Of a stretch of 64,000 nt of DNA, positions 56,476 to 62,572 are shown piece by piece. The translations under genes and the position numbers were made by a program. This DNA comes from Halanaerobium kushneri. Lineage in GTDB: Bacteria > Bacillota > Halanaerobiia > Halanaerobiales > Halanaerobiaceae. Position 1 is the stretch's first letter. The number at the start of each line of letters is the position of its first letter. The stretch spans positions 62,001 through 126,000 of the forward strand of contig NZ_FTNC01000004.1 in NCBI RefSeq assembly GCF_900156285.1, in the 5' to 3' direction. The notes beneath the pieces are model-generated. The model had not been told where the DNA came from. It did no database searches and saw only the letters and a program-made list of their open reading frames with translations.

Positions 56476-59043
56476 ATGAAAAAAATTGTAGTGGGTTTAT
56501 TTTTAGTGTTTTTAATCTTTATTTTTGTTAGTCCTCTTAATGCTCAGGAAAAAACAGAGGGAAATTTAGTTCTTAAAGATGAAAATTTAATTCTGCTTGA
56601 GGTAGAGTTAAATAATTTGGGATTAAAAGACGAGTTTCTGACAGCTTATCGCTTTAACGAAACTGTTCTGCTTCCAATCGGACAGCTGCTGGCATTTTTG
56701 GAGCTGCCATTTAAAATAATTCCGGAGCAGGGATTGGTCGAAGGTTTTATCTGGGAAGAAGCCGAAAAATACAGTTTAAATCTTAATCAGGGAATTGCTA
56801 TCTCTAATGGGCGCGAATTTTCCTTAAATAAATATAAAACAGAAGTGGACTGGGATGATATTTATCTGGAGACAGAATTAATATCAGAATGGCTTCCATT
56901 TAGTCTGGAACTTGATTTATTTAGGGCGACTTTGACTGTGGAAACAGAAAAGCCGCTTCCCATTCAGGAAAAGATAGACAGGCGCTATCGCTGGGACAGG
57001 CTCTCTAATCGGACGGGTAGAGCTGAGCGACCTATTTATCCAGCGGTTGAAAATCCATACAGTCTTTTTAATGGCCCTTTTGTTGATCACAGACTTTATT
57101 TTTCTGGTGATTCGACTCCCAGACATTATACAAATCTAGCTGGAGATATATTTTATCTAAATGGCAGACTTTTTATTTCGGGGCCCCTGGATGATCCACT
57201 GGAAGATGTTAGTGGGAGGCTGGGGCGTCGCTCACCGGATCCAGATCTCCTGGGACCATTAAACGCTCATGAGTTCTGGCTTGGAGACCTGAGTCAGTCA
57301 GCGGTTAGCGATATTTCTTCCTGGGAATCAGTGCAGGGGATTTCAGTTAGTAGTTATCCCTACAGCCGCTCCCGAGACTTTTATTCGCATAGTTTAGAGG
57401 GCGAATTACCTGAAAACTGGGAAGTTGAGCTTTATGATAATGGAAATTTAATTGATTATCAGACTTCAAATGAAGAGGAACGATATCGATTTGAAAACAT
57501 TCCTATTAGTTATGGAATCAATGAATTTACTCTGGTTTTTTATGATGAATTTGGTCGTAAGTACGAAGAAGTTAAGAAAATAAGGGTTGATTCTACTTTG
57601 ATTCCCCCCGGCGAAAATCGCTATCAGTTTGAAATAGGCAGTGATGATCAGGATCAGAATCGGATATCTGTTGAGTTTAGCCGGGGAATAAATCCGAATC
57701 TTTCTCTAGTTACAAATTATGTTCGACTACCCATATCTGATCAAACAGAAGATTTTCTTCGTCTGGGTTTAAGAACATCCTTAAGTCAGATTTATCTGGA
57801 AGCTAATTATTTGAATGCTCTTGATGGAGGTCAGGGAGCTGAGTTAGGATTTTCCACTGATCTTTCTGGCACCAGAATTAATTTAACCCATGCTGAATTT
57901 GATGACTATAGGAGTGAGACAGTTTCGAATCTTAATCGGAGAACCAGTCTTGATTTGAGAAGAAACTTTCCTTTCCTCTCAAATTCCAGCCTGGGTGTCC
58001 GCCTTGATCTGACCAGAGAAGAAAATTATAATGGAGATATTTTAACTGAAGTCTATAATTGACTTTCAACTTCCTATAAAAAATATTCTTTTATAAATAG
58101 GTTAAATCTGCAGCTGCAGGAAGATGAGACTGAAGGTAGTGGAGATTTTGCAGTTCGAACCAGGATGAGGGATTATCGTTTACAGGGAAATCTGGGTTAT
58201 GATATTAATCCCTTTGACTTAGAAACAGTGTCAGCAGATCTCTCGGGTTATTTAAATGCAGATCATCGTTTTAATCTGGGTTTCACCAGAAATCTTGACC
58301 GGAGCGAAAATACCTATTCTGCAGGTATAGTACAGGATGTCGACTATTACTCCTGGGGTATAAATACCAGTTACCGGGATGATGGTGATTTTACAGTGGC
58401 CGTTAGTTTTTCAACCAGTTTTGGCCGCGATGATTTTAAAGAAGATCCTTATCATTTAGCACTTGGTCCTTCTGCTCGTGAGGGTGCTGTTCTGGTGACA
58501 AGTTATCTGGATACAGGTGAGGAGAAAAAACCTGTAGAGGCTGTTGCTTTTAAAATAAATGGTCGCACAGCTGATGTCAGAACTAATGAAAATGGAAAAG
58601 CATTTATTTATGGATTGAGACCTGATCTAAAAACTGATATTGCGATAGATCTTGAATCTTTAACCGATCCATTTCTGGTCAGTGACCCTGAGGGAGTTAG
58701 CTTTGTTCCCCGGGCCGGACAGACTTTTTATTTAGAACTACCAGTTATAATGACTGGAGAACTTGGTGGTTATGTTTATTTAGACAGAGGAGAAAGTACA
58801 AGCGGTATCAGAAATATTGAAGTTCAGCTTTTAGACAGTGAAAATAATGTTGTCAGAAGTACGCTAACAGCATATGACGGCTATTTTTATCTGGCTGAGC
58901 TGAGACCGGGTAACTATCTACTGAGGATTTCACCTGAAGCACTTGCTAGAAGAGAGTTAGTCGAGAATGAAGTTCAGGAGATAAGTATTCCTAAAAGTGG
59001 TGGATATCTTAATGATCTGCAGGTTATATTAAAAAGAAAGTAG
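56476..59043 (+). pseudogene. Outer-membrane usher-like protein interrupted by in-frame TGA
   Basis: An 855-codon reading frame with one TGA at 58060-58062 (codon 529). The start ATG 56476 has GAGGTG before it and a signal peptide ending LNAQE. The N-terminal part (LNNLGLKDEFLTAYRF) and middle (GDLSQSAVSDISSWESVQGI, YDNGNLIDYQTSNEEERY) look like an alternate-type usher periplasmic domain and plug; the region around the stop is rich in alternating beta-barrel strands (LSLVTNYVRL, TRINLTHAEFDDY, LGVRLDLTREE). After the stop the frame continues with more strands and ends in a Cna-B/carboxypeptidase-regulatory-like domain (VQLLDSENNVVRSTLTAYDG). The ancestral codon was probably TGG. If the stop is real, the barrel is incomplete and the appendage cannot assemble; sequencing error or suppression are alternatives. 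Confidence 0.78.
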
Positions 59044-59052
59044 TTAAAATAA

Positions 59053-59088
59053 TTTCAGGAAAGGGACCGATTGGTTCTTTTCCTGAAA
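59053..59088 (+). terminator. Hairpin after usher gene
   Basis: TTTCAGGAAAGGGACC pairs with GGTTCTTTTCCTGAAA around GATT, a 16-base stem with a few G-T pairs or mismatches. No long T run follows, so it may be a stabiliser or partial terminator. Confidence 0.65.
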
Positions 59089-59141
59089 CCCTCGAAAGTA
59101 TAATTGTTTTAACTGACTAATGAAGGAAGGGGGAGTATGAG

Positions 59142-60218
59142 ATGAGAAAAAGTAAAATGCTTGCTGTTGTATTAAGTATTAGCATTTTTTCAATAATAAT
59201 ATACTCTTTATTTGCATCTGCAACAGTTATGGAAAACGCTGGCTGTTTAAAAGTTAGCAAGAGCTGGGATGGGGATGATTTGCTGGCGCCTGAGTTGGTA
59301 ATAGTCGATATTTATAATTCCTCTGATAATAAAGTTGTCGGTATACTTTATTTGAATGAGCAAAACAACTGGGCGGATACTTTTTGTAATTTAGCTCTGG
59401 GAGAGTATTATGTTAAAGAGCGGCCGGTTTCTGGTTTTGATACTTTTTATCCAGCCGGTAACAGGGTGCAGATTACTGATCTAAATGACAGCGAAAATCC
59501 GGTGGAGTTAGAAATAGTAAATGAATATGCTTATCCACCCAGAACTTTTAAACTTAGTATTTATGAGGTTACGATTGTAGATGATATCTATCGAGTAACT
59601 GTTACTGTCTGCGCCGATCAGGATGGTAGTATCGAACGGGATATTTACTTCAATGATCAAAAAAGCGAAGTTGATTATATAGATTCTAAACCAATAACTC
59701 TTTTGAATAAAGGAGAATGTCAGCAGATTACTTTTGAAATAAATGTTGGTGACTTAGATTTATCACAACCTTATTATGTAGGTTATACTCAGCCGAATCA
59801 GTGGATAGAAATTGGCGAGCCCCGACAGTTTATACCGGTATCAATTGCAAAATTGGAAGATCTTTATTTTGGTTCATTTACAGCAGCTGATGGCACAATA
59901 ACAGTTGACCCCGCTGGTGTTTTAACAACGGGAAATGGTTATTCTGGCTATCATGATGGTAATCAGCAGTCTGCTGTTATTGAAGTGATCTGGCTTCCAT
60001 ATACTCAGTATAATATTAATTTTACTGATCAGACTATTATAAGCCATGATGCAAATAATAAGATGACTGTCAGCACTTTTGTAACTGACAATGATAGCAA
60101 AACCCTGGATGGAAATGGTTATGGTATTTTTAATATCGGAGCAACTCTGGATGTTAATGCTAATTTAGATCCTGGTTTATATAGTGGACAATTTTTTGTT
60201 ACCGTTACTTTTGAGTAA
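59142..60218 (+). CDS. Cna-B/DUF4402 two-domain surface subunit, possible tip adhesin
   Basis: A 358-residue secreted protein with signal peptide (MRKSKMLAVVLSISIFSIII). Residues about 30-130 look like a Cna-B/SpaA-type domain (GCLKVSKSWDGDD, LALGEYYVKERPVSGF). A middle domain of about 100 residues follows. The C-terminal 130 residues have the DUF4402 pattern (YFGSFTAADGTITVDPAGV, IFNIGATLDVNANLDPGLYSGQFFVTVTFE). A subunit-type pilin domain joined to extra N-terminal domains is the usual plan of a tip adhesin. It is the last gene of the usher cluster, behind GAAGGGGGAG, and is followed by a terminator. Binding target unknown. Confidence 0.78.
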   Translation: MRKSKMLAVVLSISIFSIIIYSLFASATVMENAGCLKVSKSWDGDDLLAPELVIVDIYNSSDNKVVGILYLNEQNNWADTFCNLALGEYYVKERPVSGFDTFYPAGNRVQITDLNDSENPVELEIVNEYAYPPRTFKLSIYEVTIVDDIYRVTVTVCADQDGSIERDIYFNDQKSEVDYIDSKPITLLNKGECQQITFEINVGDLDLSQPYYVGYTQPNQWIEIGEPRQFIPVSIAKLEDLYFGSFTAADGTITVDPAGVLTTGNGYSGYHDGNQQSAVIEVIWLPYTQYNINFTDQTIISHDANNKMTVSTFVTDNDSKTLDGNGYGIFNIGATLDVNANLDPGLYSGQFFVTVTFE

Positions 60219-60245
60219 TGTTTCAGCTTGTAATAATTATTATAG

Positions 60246-60283
60246 AAAGGGTCTATGATAATTTGATTTGTAGACCCTTTATA
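60246..60283 (+). terminator. Terminator of appendage operon
   Basis: AAAGGGTCTA pairs with TAGACCCTTT around 15 bases, at the end of the adhesin-like gene. Confidence 0.78.
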
Positions 60284-60382
60284 ATGAGAGTTTGTGGCTT
60301 CTTTATAATAAGAGGTAGAAAGATAGGATGGTTTTGTTTTTAAAGTCGGCTTTGAAGGAGCTTTTATCATCTTTAAAAGTTC

Positions 60383-60412
60383 TTGACAAAGAAGATTAAT
60401 TTGTAGTAGAAT
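60383..60412 (+). promoter_or_regulatory. Promoter before tandem riboswitches
   Basis: TTGACA (60383-60388) and TAGAAT (60407-60412), 18-base spacer. The transcript would start near 60419, just before the first riboswitch. Confidence 0.75.
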
Positions 60413-60439
60413 TAAGTTAAAGTAAATAATCACCCTGGC

Positions 60440-60530
60440 AGAGAAGGGCTACTTTTTCCGAAAGGTTAGAGGCGCAAAGTTGGAACCTAAGGTTTAATAA
60501 CTACGGTTGACTGACTACCTAAGTAGGGTT
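60440..60530 (+). ncRNA. c-di-GMP-I-type riboswitch, first of a tandem pair
   Basis: Shows the GEMM core in order: CCGAAAGG tetraloop stem, GGCGCAAAGTT, ACCTAAGG, then GACTGACTACCT with a CTAC/GTAG closing pair. The closing part deviates from the usual GCCAGGTTGCC, so this could be a variant aptamer. A terminator follows at 60540. Confidence 0.7.
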
Positions 60531-60539
60531 ATATGTCTT

Positions 60540-60572
60540 CCTGCTGTCATTATGACTGCAGGTTTTATATTT
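60540..60572 (+). terminator. Terminator between the tandem riboswitches
   Basis: CCTGC (60540-60544) pairs with GCAGG (60558-60562) with an inner TCAT/ATGA stem, then TTTTATATTTT. It is the expression platform of the first riboswitch. Confidence 0.75.
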
Positions 60573-60576
60573 TGTG

Positions 60577-60663
60577 CTCTCCTTGAAGGGGTAAACCTAT
60601 TGTGAAGTAGGGACACAAAGCTAAGGGTCTGAGCAAATCAGACTGCCTGGCTGCAAAAGGAGG
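60577..60663 (+). ncRNA. c-di-GMP-I riboswitch, second of a tandem pair
   Basis: GEMM-I match: GGGTAAACCTA, TGTGAAG hairpin, GGGACACAAAGC, TAAGGGTCTGAG, GACTGCCTGGCTGC. An outer stem can pair CTCCTT (60579-60584) with AAGGAG (60657-60662), which is the ribosome site of the gene at 60669; this suggests control of translation by hiding the site. Confidence 0.82.
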
Positions 60664-60668
60664 AAAAA

Positions 60669-61127
60669 ATGTTAAAAAAAATTAGTTTAATTGTTCTTTT
60701 TCTAGTTTTAAGTTTAAGTCTACAGGTGGCGGCGGATAGTGCTAGAGTTGGAATGTCAGTGACTATTATCGAACCTACACAGAAATTAGAAACTAGAAGA
60801 GCAGTTAATTTTGAAAGTGAATTTGCTAATAAAAATATAGATGCAGATCAAAAGGTAATGAAAATCGAAGCTGCAGGCGAGACAGTTATCAGCTCTAATC
60901 TTCCCTGGGAAATATATGCTGAAACACCCGAGCTTAATGGGGTGGATGTCTATGTTAGAAATAATTTAAATAAAAATTGGGTAAAAGTTAGTCAAAGCCG
61001 ACCAGTTTTAACAAATAGGACACTGGATAGGGCCAATTTAACCTGGGATGTTAAAGTAGTTGCAGCTGTGGATAAAGAAGTAAAACCATTTGCGGTTGAT
61101 TTTAAAATCGACTGGCCCAAAAATTAA
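60669..61127 (+). CDS. Secreted protein under tandem c-di-GMP riboswitches
   Basis: A 152-residue exported protein. Signal peptide MLKKISLIVLFLVLSLSLQ, cleavage near VAADS. The mature part is beta-rich (MSVTIIEPTQKLETRRAVNF, LTWDVKVVAAVDKEVKPFAVDFKIDW) and without cysteines; I do not recognise a family. The ribosome site AAGGAGG is five bases before ATG and is paired within the upstream riboswitch. Its place behind the appendage operon and its c-di-GMP control suggest a minor subunit or accessory protein of the same surface structure. Confidence 0.75.
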   Translation: MLKKISLIVLFLVLSLSLQVAADSARVGMSVTIIEPTQKLETRRAVNFESEFANKNIDADQKVMKIEAAGETVISSNLPWEIYAETPELNGVDVYVRNNLNKNWVKVSQSRPVLTNRTLDRANLTWDVKVVAAVDKEVKPFAVDFKIDWPKN

Positions 61128-61204
61128 TTATAATATCTGAGAGTAAAGTGCACTTTTTTGCAATATAGTAAATATAATAGATTTTTATAAAAGAAAAAGT
61201 ACTT

Positions 61205-61230
61205 AACGTCTGCTTCTGCAGGCGTTTTCT
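61205..61230 (+). terminator. Intrinsic terminator
   Basis: AACGTCTGC pairs with GCAGGCGTT around TTCT, then TTTCTTTTG. It ends the riboswitch-controlled gene. Confidence 0.8.
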
Positions 61231-61315
61231 TTTGCTTTTAAAGTTGAAAATAGAGCTGATTGAGGGAAGTGTCTATTAGCTGCTTGAAGTCAGATAAATT
61301 TTTCGGAGAAAATGC

Positions 61316-61344
61316 TTGCAAAAATTATGAGCAGCTGTTATAAT
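61316..61344 (+). promoter_or_regulatory. Promoter of tadA
   Basis: TTGCAA (61316-61321) and TATAAT (61339-61344) with a 17-base spacer and TG extended -10. Its -10 block nearly repeats that of the tRNA-Arg(ACG) promoter. Confidence 0.75.
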
Positions 61345-61391
61345 AGTTGATGTTGCAAGTTGAAATATTGTATTTTTGCAGGAGTTATTCT

Positions 61392-61856
61392 ATGGAAGAT
61401 GATATAAAATATATGAAGATGGCCCTGGCAGAAGCCAGGAAGGCTTATCAAAGAGCTGAAGTTCCAATCGGTGCAGTTGTTGTCTGTGATGATCAGGTTG
61501 TTGGCCGTGGGTTTAATCTCCGGGAGCAAACTCAGGACCCAACTTCTCACGCTGAAATGATTGCTCTGAGAGAAGCTGCCGCAAATGAGGCTAGCTGGCG
61601 CCTGGAAGATTGCCAGCTTTATGTGACTCTTGAGCCCTGTCCCATGTGTGCAGGAGCAATTTTGCAGTCTCGGATTAAGCGCCTTGTTTACGGAGCCAGC
61701 GATCCCAAAGCCGGAGCTGTCAAAAGTCTCTATCAGCTTTTAAATGATGAACGCTTTAATCATCAGGTGGAAGTTGAAGCAGGAGTAATGGAAGCAGAAT
61801 CAGCTCAGCTTTTAAAAGATTTTTTCCGTGATTTAAGAAAACGGAAGGATGGGTGA
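61392..61856 (+). CDS. tadA: tRNA-specific adenosine deaminase
   Basis: A 154-residue zinc deaminase that converts A34 of tRNA-Arg(ACG) to inosine. The zinc ligands and catalytic Glu are in SHAEM and EPCPMCAGA; VPIGAVVV and DPKAGAVKSLYQLL are further TadA landmarks. ATG 61392 has AGGAG before it; an in-frame TTG at 61347 is too close to the promoter. The last 14 bases, including the stop codon, overlap the 5' acceptor arm of tRNA-Ser(CGA), so mRNA and tRNA come from one transcript and are mutually exclusive products of each molecule unless processing spares the stop. Its substrate tRNA is at 51649. Confidence 0.95.
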   Translation: MEDDIKYMKMALAEARKAYQRAEVPIGAVVVCDDQVVGRGFNLREQTQDPTSHAEMIALREAAANEASWRLEDCQLYVTLEPCPMCAGAILQSRIKRLVYGASDPKAGAVKSLYQLLNDERFNHQVEVEAGVMEAESAQLLKDFFRDLRKRKDG

Positions 61857-61935
61857 GTCTGGCTGAAACCGCTCGACTCGAAATCGAGTAGACAGTTTTG
61901 CTGTCTCGGGGGTTCAAATCCCTCTCCTTCCGCCA
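61843..61935 (+). tRNA. tRNA-Ser (anticodon CGA)
   Basis: A 93-base class II tRNA: acceptor GGAAGGA pairs with TCCTTCC, anticodon stem CTCGA/TCGAG with loop CTCGAAA, a long variable arm (GACAG/CTGTC), T arm with GGTTCAAATCC, encoded CCA. Its first 14 bases overlap tadA. Confidence 0.96.
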
Positions 61936-61984
61936 TTAGATTTTATCGTCCATAGATTGTATATAAATTTTCAAAGTAGAGACT

Positions 61985-62104
61985 TAGAATTGGAGTAATT
62001 GAGTTAGTTAACTAACTTCTGACGGCCTCGATGGCCAAATACTGAAACTAACCTTGCGTAATATTAAAGAAAGTTTCAGTGCAATTACCAACCTCCAATC
62101 TCTA
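61985..62104. repeat. Structured inverted-repeat element between two tRNA-Ser genes
   Basis: The left arm TAGAATTGGAGTAATTG (61985-62001) matches, inverted with small gaps, the right arm CAATTACC-CTCCAATCTCTA (62082-62104). Inside are a 16-base palindrome AGTTAGTTAACTAACT (62002-62017), a GGCC/GGCC hairpin (62024-62036) and ACTGAAACT/AGTTTCAGT (62041-62049 with 62072-62080). No coding frame. It could be a miniature repeat element or a folded spacer RNA. Confidence 0.6.
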
Positions 62105-62115
62105 ACCTCCAAAAC

Positions 62116-62209
<94 letters not shown>

Positions 62210-62237
62210 AAAATTTTATAATTTTTGCTTAAGATTT

Positions 62238-62508
62238 GGCCGCACTAAATGGGGTGGTAGCGGTGCCCTGTAACCTGCAAACCGCTAGAGCAGGATTGAC
62301 GCCGTGGCTGAGGATTTTTTCTTTCAGGGTCTGGCCCTGATAAGTAGTGTTGACAATTGGGTCTCGCGCAATGAAGTCTTGTGAACCCCGTCAGGTCCGG
62401 GAGGAAGCAGCGGTAAGCAAGTCGCTTCATGTGCCGCGAGGGTGCCTGGTTCGAGCCAACTGTCAGGGTAACGCCTGGGAGAAAATCTTCGAAGCTCGGT
62501 GTGCGGCC
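62238..62508 (+). ncRNA. ffs: Signal recognition particle RNA, long Gram-positive type
   Basis: About 271 bases. The ends GGCCGCAC and GTGCGGCC pair. The S-domain tip is unmistakable: GTCAGGTCCGGGAGGAAGCA followed by GCGGTAAG. The long 5' part with GGTGCCCTGTAACC is the Alu domain found in Bacillus/Clostridium SRP RNA. It assembles with Ffh to target membrane and secreted proteins. Confidence 0.95.
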
Positions 62509-62516
62509 ACTTTTTT

Positions 62517-62541
62517 AAAACACCCGGAATAGGGTGTTTTT
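62517..62541 (+). terminator. Terminator after SRP RNA
   Basis: AAAACACCC pairs with GGGTGTTTT around GGAATA, ending in T residues. Confidence 0.88.
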
Positions 62542-62572
62542 GTTATATAATACTATTTTTGAGGTGAAAAAA

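Noticed and set aside
58060-58062. TGA as selenocysteine codon in the usher gene
   Set aside because: No selenocysteine-type context, and ushers have no redox chemistry that needs it; mutation of TGG is simpler.
62245-62532. Short open frames on both strands across the SRP RNA
   Set aside because: They lie wholly within an unmistakable SRP RNA and lack ribosome sites.
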